Positions 8,788-15,986 of a stretch of DNA of 64,000 nt are shown here, piece after piece; position 1 is the first letter of the stretch; every line of letters begins with the position of its first letter. Source of the stretch: Streptomyces violens (GTDB taxonomy: Bacteria; Actinomycetota; Actinomycetes; Streptomycetales; Streptomycetaceae); NCBI RefSeq assembly GCF_000717745.1, contig NZ_JOBH01000008.1, positions 124,001 to 188,000 of the forward strand, read 5' to 3'. The notes under the pieces are model-generated. The model was not told the origin of the DNA. It did not search any database and saw only the letters and a list, made by a program, of their open reading frames with translations. Both the position numbers and the translations under genes were made by a program.

Positions 8788-8814
8788 AGGGGCGGCCCCG
8801 GCGGGGCCGCCCCT
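8788..8814. terminator. Bidirectional terminator hairpin
   Basis: A perfect 12-bp stem, AGGGGCGGCCCC (8788-8799) with GGGGCCGCCCCT (8803-8814), closes a three-base GGC loop. It sits between the converging PstS-like and SH3-like genes and can serve both. Confidence 0.85.
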
Positions 8815-8834
8815 GACTGCGTTGTGCGGTGCGA

Positions 8835-9188
8835 TCAGAAGCCGCAGTACACGCTGGAGCCGTAGTCGCTCAGCAGGTCGTCGCGGACCCAGCCGGTGAC
8901 ACCCGTGCTGTCGTTTCTGAGGTACGTCCAGGTGTAGTCGCCGGCCACCGTGTAGCAGTGGTAGTCGAGCCGGTGGCCGGAGTAGGCGATGCCCTTGCTC
9001 ACACAGCCGGTGCTGGACCCGCTGCGCTGGTTGGCGCCGCTCGCGGTGGCGTTCCAGGCGCTTCCGTCCTTGTCGGCGGCGGTCTTGCCGCAGGACGCGG
9101 CGGCCACCGCCGGAGTGGAAAGGGTGAACGGCAGGCAGACGGCCACCGCCGCGATGGCGGGCAGAACGGCTGCGAGTCGACGCTTCAT
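8835..9188 (-). CDS. Small secreted SH3-like domain protein
   Basis: A 117-residue precursor beginning with a clear signal peptide (MKRRLAAVLPAIAAVAVCLPFTLSTPAVAAA). The mature part is about 87 residues with five cysteines and ends in a bacterial SH3-like pattern (YTWTYLRNDSTGVTGWVRDDLLSDYG), the motif found in secreted Streptomyces proteins that bind cell wall or partner proteins. The start at 9188 is supported by a GGGGGA ribosome site; an upstream extension of the frame overlaps the tandem repeats and is not credible. Function is unknown; it may interact with peptidoglycan or act as an extracellular adaptor. Tandem 12-bp repeats lie directly upstream in its promoter region. Confidence 0.8.
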   Translation of the reverse strand: MKRRLAAVLPAIAAVAVCLPFTLSTPAVAAASCGKTAADKDGSAWNATASGANQRSGSSTGCVSKGIAYSGHRLDYHCYTVAGDYTWTYLRNDSTGVTGWVRDDLLSDYGSSVYCGF

Positions 9189-9211
9189 GAAATCCCCCAG
9201 TTGCATTCTTT

Positions 9212-9248
9212 TGTTGGCACCGCTGTTGGCACCGCTTGTCGGCACGGC
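9212..9248. repeat. Tandem 12-bp repeats in the SH3-like gene promoter
   Basis: TGTTGGCACCGC occurs twice back to back (9212-9223, 9224-9235), and a third copy with two changes follows after one base (9237-9248). The array lies 24-60 bases upstream of the start codon at 9188 on the minus strand, where it could be a regulator binding array or a slipped duplication inside the leader. Confidence 0.75.
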
Positions 9249-9441
9249 TCCTGCTTGCCGGGTGGCCTGAAGCAAGAACAGTGACCACTGCACCGCGTGG
9301 GATGCACGTGGCGTTAGTACGATCCTGTTCTGAACATGGCGAAGAAAGCATTCCGCCCCGGAGTGACCGATTTCGGGTGTCCGCGAGGCCGAAAAGCCGC
9401 TACGGGCGCACAAATTGGCACATGACGTGAGGAGAGGCACG

Positions 9442-10161
9442 TTGAGCGCTCGCATACTGGTCGCCGAGGACGACGTGAAACAGGCCCGCCTGATCCGGCT
9501 CTACCTGGAGCGGGAGGGGAACGAGGTGCAGGTCGTCGGCGACGGCCGCGCCGCCGTGGACCGGGCCCGCTCCTCCCGGCCCGACCTCATCGTGCTCGAC
9601 GTGATGATGCCGAACGTCGACGGACTCGACGTCTGCCGCATCCTGCGCGCCGAGTCCCAGGTCCCGATCCTGCTGCTCACCGCGCGCACCACGGAGGAGG
9701 ACATGCTGCTGGGGCTGGACCTCGGGGCCGACGACTACATGACCAAGCCGTACAGCCCACGCGAACTCACCGCGCGGGTCCGGGCGTTGTTACGGCGGGC
9801 GAAGGCGGCGGGGCGTACGGAGCCCGCCGTGCTCACGGTCGGGGACCTGGAGATCGACACCGCGCGCTTCGAGGTGCGGGTGGCCGGGGAGCCGGTGGTG
9901 CTGACCGGCAAGGAGTTCGCCATTCTGACCGTGCTCGCGGGCGAGCCCGGCCGCGCGTTCACGCGGGCCCAGATCATCGACCGGGTCTTCGGGTTCGATC
10001 AGAACGTCCTGGAGCGCACGGTCGACGCGCATGTGATGAACCTCCGGCGGAAGCTGGAGAAGGGGGGCGGCCCCGACGGACCGCGGTATGTGGAGACGGT
10101 GTACGGGCGGGGTTACCGGCTGGCGGCCGGGCAGTCCGGCCCGGAAGGGGCGGCACGGTGA
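9442..10161 (+). CDS. OmpR/PhoB-type response regulator with a TTA codon
   Basis: A 239-residue two-domain regulator. The receiver domain has the acidic pair E9-D10-D11, phospho-acceptor D53 (VLDVMMP), T80 and K102 (MTKPYS). The C-terminal winged helix (about 130-232) has the usual LTGKEFAILTVL and RTVDAHVMNLRRKL segments. No ATG is available; TTG at 9442 is the best start because GGAGAGG precedes it by 5 bases, though a TTG at 9415 is possible. The histidine kinase overlaps its stop by 4 bases, so the pair is translationally coupled. Leucine 117 is encoded by TTA (9790-9792), the rare codon read by the bldA tRNA, implying developmental control of translation. Likely target: the ABC operon across the convergent junction. 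Confidence 0.92.
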   Translation: MSARILVAEDDVKQARLIRLYLEREGNEVQVVGDGRAAVDRARSSRPDLIVLDVMMPNVDGLDVCRILRAESQVPILLLTARTTEEDMLLGLDLGADDYMTKPYSPRELTARVRALLRRAKAAGRTEPAVLTVGDLEIDTARFEVRVAGEPVVLTGKEFAILTVLAGEPGRAFTRAQIIDRVFGFDQNVLERTVDAHVMNLRRKLEKGGGPDGPRYVETVYGRGYRLAAGQSGPEGAAR

Positions 10162-11798
10162 GTTTCCGGCTGCGGGCGCTCGCCCTGCTGATGCTCGTCG
10201 CGATGGCCGCCACGGCGGCGACCGCCTGGCTGACGTGGCGTCAGGCGACGCGGCAGGCCGCCGATTCCGTCACCGCCGGGCGGCAGGTGGTCTCCCGTAT
10301 CACCGGCGAGCTGTACGCCTACGGCTTCGCGCACGGCACCTGGGAAGGCATCTCCCCCACGGTGAGCCGGCTGGCGAAGGACACCGGACAGCGGATCTGG
10401 GTCGCCACGGAGGCCGACGAGCTGCTCGCCGACTCCGACGCGCTCACGGGCCGCGAGCCGCGCGCGGTGAGCCGGCAGCCCCCGGTCCTGGTCGACCCGC
10501 GCCCCACCCTGCGGCTGCCGACGGACCAGGTACCGCTGGCCTCGGTCAAGCGCACGGTCACCGCGATCGGCGAGTACCGGTCGGCCGCGGCCTACGCAGC
10601 CTGCCTCACCCGGGCCGGGGCCAAGGTGACGGCCCGCCCGAACAGCATCGGCGTGCCCCGCGTCAGTACGGACGGCACAGTGCCGGGGCAGTGCGAGGAG
10701 CCGGCGGCGGCATCCGACCCGAAAGCCGCCCGAGACCACGCGGCGGTCCAGAAGTGCGCGGACGAACGGCGGTTCGCCACCTGCCTGCAGCGGACCTTCG
10801 ACGAACGGATCGGCTCGGCCGCACCACCTCGGCTCCAGGTCCGCCTCGGGGTGCGCGACGAATCCCCGCCCACCCTCGCCGCCGCGCCCACCGTGGCCGT
10901 CGCGGTCGGGGTCGCCCTCGCGGCCATCCTCGGCGCACTGCTGCTGAGCAGGGCCGTACTGCGCCCGATCCGCGCCCTGACGCTGGCCGCCCGGGGACTG
11001 GGGGACGGCGAGCTGGGGCAGCGGGTCCCGGTCTCCGGACGGGACGAGATCGCCGAACTGGGGCGGGCCTTCAACCGGATGGCCGACTCCCTCCAGGCCG
11101 GCGAGGAACGCCAGCGCCGCCTCACCGGCGACATCGCGCACGAGCTGCGCACTCCCCTGGCCAACCTGCGCGGCTACCTGGAAGCACTGCAGGACGGGGT
11201 CGTGGAGCCGACGCCCGAACTCCTCGCGTCCCTCCACGAGGAGGCGATGCTGCAGCAGCGGATCGTGGACGACCTGCAGGACCTGGCGCTGGCCGAGGCC
11301 GGCGCGCTCACCTACCACCGCGCCGACGTCGACCTGCGCGACCTGCTGGACACCTGCCGCACCGCCCACCGCGCCCAGGCCGAGAGCGCCGGTGTCGCGC
11401 TGGAACTGGCGGCGCCGCAGCCGACGTACACGGTCGCCGACGCCGACCGGCTGCGCCAGGTCATCGGCAATCTGGTCGGCAACGCGATCCGGGCCACGGC
11501 GCCGGGCGGCACGGTCACACTGGCCCTGGCCTCCCGCGACGACCTGGCGGTCCTCCAGGTCCGGGACACCGGCACGGGCATAGCGGCCGAGGACCTGCCG
11601 CACCTCTTCGACCGCTTCTGGCGCGCGGACGCGGCCCGGGGCCGCGCCACCGGCGGCAGCGGCCTGGGCCTGTCCATCGCCCGGCAGATCGTGCACGACC
11701 ACCGGGGGACGATCGAGGTCGCGAGCACGGTGGGGGTGGGGACGGTCTTCACTGTGACGCTGCCGCTCGGTCACGGGGGCATGGACGGCACCGGCTGA
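10158..11798 (+). CDS. Membrane sensor histidine kinase
   Basis: 546 residues, GTG start overlapping the regulator stop. Membrane helices at about 5-26 and 244-265 enclose a roughly 215-residue extracytoplasmic sensor. A HAMP linker (266-318), dimerisation/phosphoacceptor domain with H328 (DIAHELRTPLANLRG) and an ATPase domain with N-box NLVGNAIRAT, G1 RDTGTGIAAED, F-box HLFDRFWR and G2 GSGLGLSIARQ follow. The sensor domain has four cysteines (149, 179, 200, 209); YAACLTRAG at 146-154 resembles the cysteine units of the lipoprotein encoded at 15114-15689. Partner of the response regulator before it. Ends 12 bases from the convergent ABC permease gene, so the two-component system and transporter form one locus. 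Confidence 0.93.
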   Translation: MSFRLRALALLMLVAMAATAATAWLTWRQATRQAADSVTAGRQVVSRITGELYAYGFAHGTWEGISPTVSRLAKDTGQRIWVATEADELLADSDALTGREPRAVSRQPPVLVDPRPTLRLPTDQVPLASVKRTVTAIGEYRSAAAYAACLTRAGAKVTARPNSIGVPRVSTDGTVPGQCEEPAAASDPKAARDHAAVQKCADERRFATCLQRTFDERIGSAAPPRLQVRLGVRDESPPTLAAAPTVAVAVGVALAAILGALLLSRAVLRPIRALTLAARGLGDGELGQRVPVSGRDEIAELGRAFNRMADSLQAGEERQRRLTGDIAHELRTPLANLRGYLEALQDGVVEPTPELLASLHEEAMLQQRIVDDLQDLALAEAGALTYHRADVDLRDLLDTCRTAHRAQAESAGVALELAAPQPTYTVADADRLRQVIGNLVGNAIRATAPGGTVTLALASRDDLAVLQVRDTGTGIAAEDLPHLFDRFWRADAARGRATGGSGLGLSIARQIVHDHRGTIEVASTVGVGTVFTVTLPLGHGGMDGTG

Positions 11799-11810
11799 GT
11801 CCCATCGCCG

Positions 11811-13034
11811 TCACGACCCCGCGAGCGCCTCGGTCGGGGAGAGCCGGCCGGCCCGTACCGCCGGGTAGAGGCCCGCTGTCGCGCCGATCAGCAGCGTGAC
11901 GGCGATGCCCGCGCCGGCGGCCCATACCGGTACCTCGGTCGGCCAGTCCCGTACGGAGGCGTACGCGGCGGTGATCGCCGTACCGAGTACCGTCCCGCCG
12001 AGGCCGCCCAGCGCGGACAGCAGCAGCGACTCGGCGACGAACTGGCCGCGGATCTGGCCGCTGGTGGCGCCCAGCGCGCGGCGCAGACCGATCTCCGGGC
12101 GGCGTTCGAGCACCGAGATCACCATGGTGTTGCCCACTCCGACGCCGCCCACCAGCAGCGCGACCCCGCCGAGGCCGAGCAGCAACCCGGTCAACGCGGA
12201 CTCGGTGGCCTCCCGGGCGGCCAGCGCGTCGGAGGGCCGGGAGACCAGCACCTCGTTCGGCTGCGCCGGGTTCGCGGTGGCCGCGAGGACATCGCGAACC
12301 GCCGTCACGCGGTCGTCCCGGGCACGTACGTACACGGTCGACGGATGGCCGTCGAAGTGCAGATACGTCCGCGCCGCCTGCCACCCGACCAGCGCCGAAC
12401 TGTCGATCTCCGGGGCGAGCGGCGCCGGTTCCAGCACGCCCACGAGCGAGAACCACTTGCCGCCCAGCCACAGCCGCATCCCCGGGGTGTACGCGTCCAG
12501 CCTCCGGGCCGCCTCCGCGCCGAGTACCACCGCCGGGTACTCCTCGGTCGCCGAGGCGAGCCACCGGCCCGTACGGACGCTACCGCCGATCGCCGGCAGC
12601 AGCCGTGGCTCGGCCGCCGCCACCTGGACGCTGCTGGTCCGCCCCACGGGCACATGTTCGTTGCGGTAGACCGCGGCGCCGTCGAGCACACCGATCGCCG
12701 CCACCTGCTGCACGGGACCGATCCGCCGGATCATGGGCACCGCCTCCTCGGGGAGGCGGGTCTTGCGGCCGTCGGGGGTCTGGCCGGGGGCGACGCGCAG
12801 CATGTTGGTGCCCAGCGCGTCGAGCCTGCGGTCGACCTCGGCCCGGCTGGAGCTGGAGATGCCGACGACGGCGACCATCGCGGCGACCCCGATCGCGATC
12901 CCCAGCGCAGACAGGAAGACCCGCAGCGGGCGGGTGCGCAGCCCGGTACCGCCGAGCCGGAGGATGTCGGCGGGGGTCAGGCGGGCGGGGCGCAATGAGG
13001 TCGTGCGCCCTCGCGTTCGCCCTCGGCGGCTCAT
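11811..13034 (-). CDS. MacB/FtsX-type ABC transporter permease
   Basis: 407 residues with one N-terminal membrane helix (about 35-58, [24 protein letters not shown]), a large extracytoplasmic domain (about 60-280) and three C-terminal helices ([39 protein letters not shown], then two more). The [14 protein letters not shown] motif in the cytoplasmic loop couples to the ATPase, a hallmark of MacB/LolCDE-type mechanotransmission permeases. Its start overlaps the ATPase gene stop by 4 bases. Family members export peptides, antibiotics or lipids, or act on the envelope without substrate crossing; which applies here is open. Confidence 0.92.
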   Translation of the reverse strand: MSRRGRTRGRTTSLRPARLTPADILRLGGTGLRTRPLRVFLSALGIAIGVAAMVAVVGISSSSRAEVDRRLDALGTNMLRVAPGQTPDGRKTRLPEEAVPMIRRIGPVQQVAAIGVLDGAAVYRNEHVPVGRTSSVQVAAAEPRLLPAIGGSVRTGRWLASATEEYPAVVLGAEAARRLDAYTPGMRLWLGGKWFSLVGVLEPAPLAPEIDSSALVGWQAARTYLHFDGHPSTVYVRARDDRVTAVRDVLAATANPAQPNEVLVSRPSDALAAREATESALTGLLLGLGGVALLVGGVGVGNTMVISVLERRPEIGLRRALGATSGQIRGQFVAESLLLSALGGLGGTVLGTAITAAYASVRDWPTEVPVWAAGAGIAVTLLIGATAGLYPAVRAGRLSPTEALAGS

Positions 13035-13771
13035 CGCTGCTCCTCGGTTCTGGTGGGGCCGCTGTCGGCGATGATCCGGCCGTCGCGCATTTCCACCCGC
13101 CGGTCGAAGGCCGTGGCCATCTCCCGGTCGTGGGTGATGACCACCACCGTGGTGCCGGCCGTGTGCAGATCGCGCAGCAGCTCCAGTACCGCGGCGCCGG
13201 AGGCCGAGTCGAGGTTGCCGGTGGGCTCGTCGGCGAGCAGCAGGGCCGGCTCGCCGATGACTGCGCGGGCGACCGCGGCCCGCTGCCGCTCGCCGCCGGA
13301 GAGCTGGTGCGGAAGGTGGTCGATCCGGTGGTCGAGACCCACCCGGGTCAGCGCGTCCGCCGCCCTGCGCCGGCGTTCGCGCAGCGGTACACCGGCGTAC
13401 AGCAGCCCGTCGGCGACGGTGTCCAACACCGGTACGCCCACGGCCAGATGGAACTGCTGGAACACGAAGCCGATGCGCTGCGCGCGCAGTGCGGAGACCT
13501 CGCGGTCGGACAACTCGGCGATCGGGTGGCCGTCGACGGTGACCCGGCCGCTGGACGGCCGGTCGAGCGTACCCATGAGATGCAGCATGGTCGACTTTCC
13601 CGAGCCGGAGTGGCCGACGACGCAGGCCAGTTCGCCGTATTCGATGGTCAGGTCCACTCCGTCGACCGCGGTGACATGGCCGGGGTAGGTCTTCGACACG
13701 GCCTCGAACCGGACGACGGGAGTGCCGGGTTGCGGCTTCGGCGGGCCCGGCGAGCGGGTCGCTGAGGTCAC
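13031..13771 (-). CDS. MacB-type ABC transporter ATP-binding protein
   Basis: 246 residues with Walker [10 protein letters not shown] (53-61), Q-loop FQQFHL, signature LSGGERQR (157-164), Walker [13 protein letters not shown] (177-188) and a late switch histidine (VITHD). The EPTGNLDS form is typical of the LolD/MacB subfamily. Overlaps the adaptor gene stop and the permease start by 4 bases each, so all three are coupled. It energises the FtsX-type permease. Confidence 0.95.
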   Translation of the reverse strand: MTSATRSPGPPKPQPGTPVVRFEAVSKTYPGHVTAVDGVDLTIEYGELACVVGHSGSGKSTMLHLMGTLDRPSSGRVTVDGHPIAELSDREVSALRAQRIGFVFQQFHLAVGVPVLDTVADGLLYAGVPLRERRRRAADALTRVGLDHRIDHLPHQLSGGERQRAAVARAVIGEPALLLADEPTGNLDSASGAAVLELLRDLHTAGTTVVVITHDREMATAFDRRVEMRDGRIIADSGPTRTEEQR

Positions 13772-15069
13772 TTGGGAATCCTCACCTTCATGCCCTCGTG
13801 GACCTCGGGCCCGCTCACCTCGACGCGACCGTTGGCGAACAGGCCGGTCTTCACAGGTACGAACTTGCTTGTCCCCTCGGCCAGTTCCAGACCGTGGCCG
13901 CCCTCGGCCAGGGCGACGAGGGAGGCGACCGGTACGGTCAGTACGCTCTTCCGCTGCTCGACCACATAGCGCACGGTGACCGGGCCGCTCTCCATCCTGC
14001 CCAGCGCGTCCTGGTCGTCGAAGGTGATCACCACGGACACGGTGGCCGCCTTCGTGTCCGCGTCGCCACCGCCCTCCGCGCCTTCGGTGTTCCCCTCGCC
14101 CTCGGCGGCGGAGGCGTCCTTGCCCACGCTCGCGACCTTGCCCGGCACGGAGCGCCCGTCCGGGAGTTCCACGGTGACCTCGCTGCCCCGGCGTGCCCAG
14201 TCCGTGTCGGCGGCGGGCGCGGCCACGGTGACCATGCGGGAGGTACGGGTGTAACTCACCGGGCTGCCGGCGGCCTCGGCCCCGACGCGCACGCTGGTGC
14301 CGGCGATCCGTACGGGACCGGACGCGTAGACGATGTCACCGGCGTCGACCCTGCCGGTCTGGGGCAGGCCGAGGTCCTTCTGCCAGCGCTTGACGGCGTC
14401 GGCGGTCAGCGTGGTGTACGTGTCGTCCACGGTGAAGCCGGAGTAGCCGAGGGCCTGGAGGTTGGTCTCGAACTGCTTGACGTCCATGCCGCGGAGTGGG
14501 GTCGGCTGGGAGGGTGGGGCGGGCTGCTGCTGCGGCGGAGTGCCACCATCGATGTCGGTGACTCCGTCGGTGTCCTTCGTGCCGCCGGCGCTCCCGTCGG
14601 TGTTTTTGGGCCCGTCGGCGCCCGCGGTGCCGTCAGCGCCCGCGGGCGCCGTTTCCGGCTCCACCATGCCCAGATCGCGGTACATCGGCAGGCTGCCGTA
14701 CAGCAGCACCACCGGACGGTCGTCGACGCGCAGTACGGTCCCGCCGCGCCGTATCGTCCGGTCCGTTTCGGGCAGCCAGGTCACCGTTCCCTTCGCCTTG
14801 ACGGGGAACGGGACCTCGGGCCCGTGGCCGAGCCGGCCGTCGATCTCCGTCTGGTCGGTCAGCGTGCCACGGGTGACCGGTACCGCCTGGCTGCTCCTGC
14901 CCTCCCCCGTTTGACCGGCGTCCGCGCCGCCCCCGCCCAGCCCGAGGGCGCCGACCGTACTGACCCCGGCGACCAGGAGAATCCCGGCCCCCACGAGCAC
15001 GGGGCCGCGCCTGGGCCGCCCGGTTCTCCGGCCGTCGGCGCGGCTCTCCGATTCCCGTCCCGTTTCCAT
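13768..15069 (-). CDS. Membrane-anchored RND/MacA-like adaptor with peptidoglycan-binding domain
   Basis: 433 residues from the ATG at 15069, which has AGGAAG before it; the frame runs upstream to 15207 but overlaps the lipoprotein gene. One membrane anchor (about 24-44), a hairpin/lipoyl-like region ([30 protein letters not shown]), a low-complexity Gly/Asp/Thr insert (about 140-189) and a peptidoglycan-binding helical domain (about 195-249, [32 protein letters not shown]) precede a beta-barrel-like C-terminal part. This is the Gram-positive counterpart of MacA adaptors, linking the ABC pump to the cell wall. Translationally coupled to the ATPase gene. Confidence 0.88.
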   Translation of the reverse strand: METGRESESRADGRRTGRPRRGPVLVGAGILLVAGVSTVGALGLGGGGADAGQTGEGRSSQAVPVTRGTLTDQTEIDGRLGHGPEVPFPVKAKGTVTWLPETDRTIRRGGTVLRVDDRPVVLLYGSLPMYRDLGMVEPETAPAGADGTAGADGPKNTDGSAGGTKDTDGVTDIDGGTPPQQQPAPPSQPTPLRGMDVKQFETNLQALGYSGFTVDDTYTTLTADAVKRWQKDLGLPQTGRVDAGDIVYASGPVRIAGTSVRVGAEAAGSPVSYTRTSRMVTVAAPAADTDWARRGSEVTVELPDGRSVPGKVASVGKDASAAEGEGNTEGAEGGGDADTKAATVSVVITFDDQDALGRMESGPVTVRYVVEQRKSVLTVPVASLVALAEGGHGLELAEGTSKFVPVKTGLFANGRVEVSGPEVHEGMKVRIPK

Positions 15070-15113
15070 GGCTTCCTGTCCCCGCCCGTCGGATCCTGTC
15101 CCTGCCCTGCCCG

Positions 15114-15689
15114 TCAGCCCTTGGGCGTGGGCGCGTTCTCCGGGATGCCGATGATCGAGGCGCACTCGCGCGCGGCCCGCTTCGCACCCGCCGACGTGGA
15201 ATCCCACTGGACGTCCCGGAAGTGGCCGTCCTCACCGGTGTCGGGGAAGTCGGGAGCGCCGTGCTCCTGCATGCACTTCGCGTACTCCCGGTTCTTCCCG
15301 ATCTCCTCCTTGGAGAGCTCGGGCTGCTGCTCCTTCTGGACGCTGTCGGGGACGGGCAGGCTGAGGTCCGCGCACTTCTCCTGCGCCTGGAGGGCCTTCT
15401 GGTCGCGCTTCCACTTGGCGTTGTCGCCGAAGTCGACCCGGCCCTTGGCGTCCGGGTCGGGAACATCGAGCCCCGCGTCACGCAGGCACTTGACCCACTT
15501 GCGCTGGCCCTCGACGTACTCGGCCAACTCGCCGGCGCTGCTCTTGGTCGCGCCGGCGCCGGCCTTGCCGTTACCGGCGGACGCGATGTCGTCCCCGCCG
15601 TCGTCGCTCCCGCAGCCGGTCACCGTCAGCGCCATCACCGACACCGCCCCGACCAGCAACCGTCCCCCGAACCACCGACGCGAACCCAT
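15114..15689 (-). CDS. Lipoprotein with two cysteine-pair repeats, first gene of the ABC operon
   Basis: 191 residues from the ATG at 15689 (GAGGAG 7 bases upstream); an in-frame ATG at 15704 overlaps that ribosome site. Lipobox ending at C26 (LTVTGC). The mature part contains two similar units: C68-LRDAGLDVPDPD ... C106 and C139-MQEHGAPDFPD ... C176, each a CxxxxG(x)xxPD motif followed 37-38 residues later by a second cysteine, suggesting internal duplication and paired disulfides. It heads the operon of adaptor, ATPase and permease. Probable role: extracytoplasmic substrate or stress-sensing partner of the pump. A similar cysteine motif is visible in the sensor domain of the neighbouring kinase. 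Confidence 0.8.
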   Translation of the reverse strand: MGSRRWFGGRLLVGAVSVMALTVTGCGSDDGGDDIASAGNGKAGAGATKSSAGELAEYVEGQRKWVKCLRDAGLDVPDPDAKGRVDFGDNAKWKRDQKALQAQEKCADLSLPVPDSVQKEQQPELSKEEIGKNREYAKCMQEHGAPDFPDTGEDGHFRDVQWDSTSAGAKRAARECASIIGIPENAPTPKG

Positions 15690-15744
15690 CGCAGCGCTCC
15701 TCATCCCTCGGCCACCGCCCGGCCCACCGAGGCCGGACGCGCCG

Positions 15745-15794
15745 AATGTAGAACCGCCCTGATGAAGAACCTATGAAGAAGCCATCAAGAACTT
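15745..15794 (-). promoter_or_regulatory. Promoter with three 11-bp direct repeats for the lipoprotein/ABC operon
   Basis: Read on the plus strand, an 11-bp unit ATGAAGAACCT (15762-15772) is followed directly by two further copies (15773-15783 and 15784-15794), each differing at two positions. On the minus strand they cover the -35 region of a promoter whose -10 can be TACATT (15750-15745). Eleven-bp phased direct repeats overlapping -35 are how OmpR-family regulators bind and activate. The best candidate regulator is the one encoded at 9442-10161. Confidence 0.65.
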
Positions 15795-15986
15795 CTCCGC
15801 ACGAACCGAACGAACCGAACGACAACGATCCGAGCGAGAAACGACCTGTAGGGATGCCAGACGGTCATGTTGTGTCGTGCGCAAGGCACGCCGTGTGCTC
15901 GCTCGCTAGCGTGGGGCGGACTTCTCGCCTGGCCAGGGAAAAAAGGCGAAGGCACGTGGGGCTGTGCGAAGGAACGTGGGGCTGCG

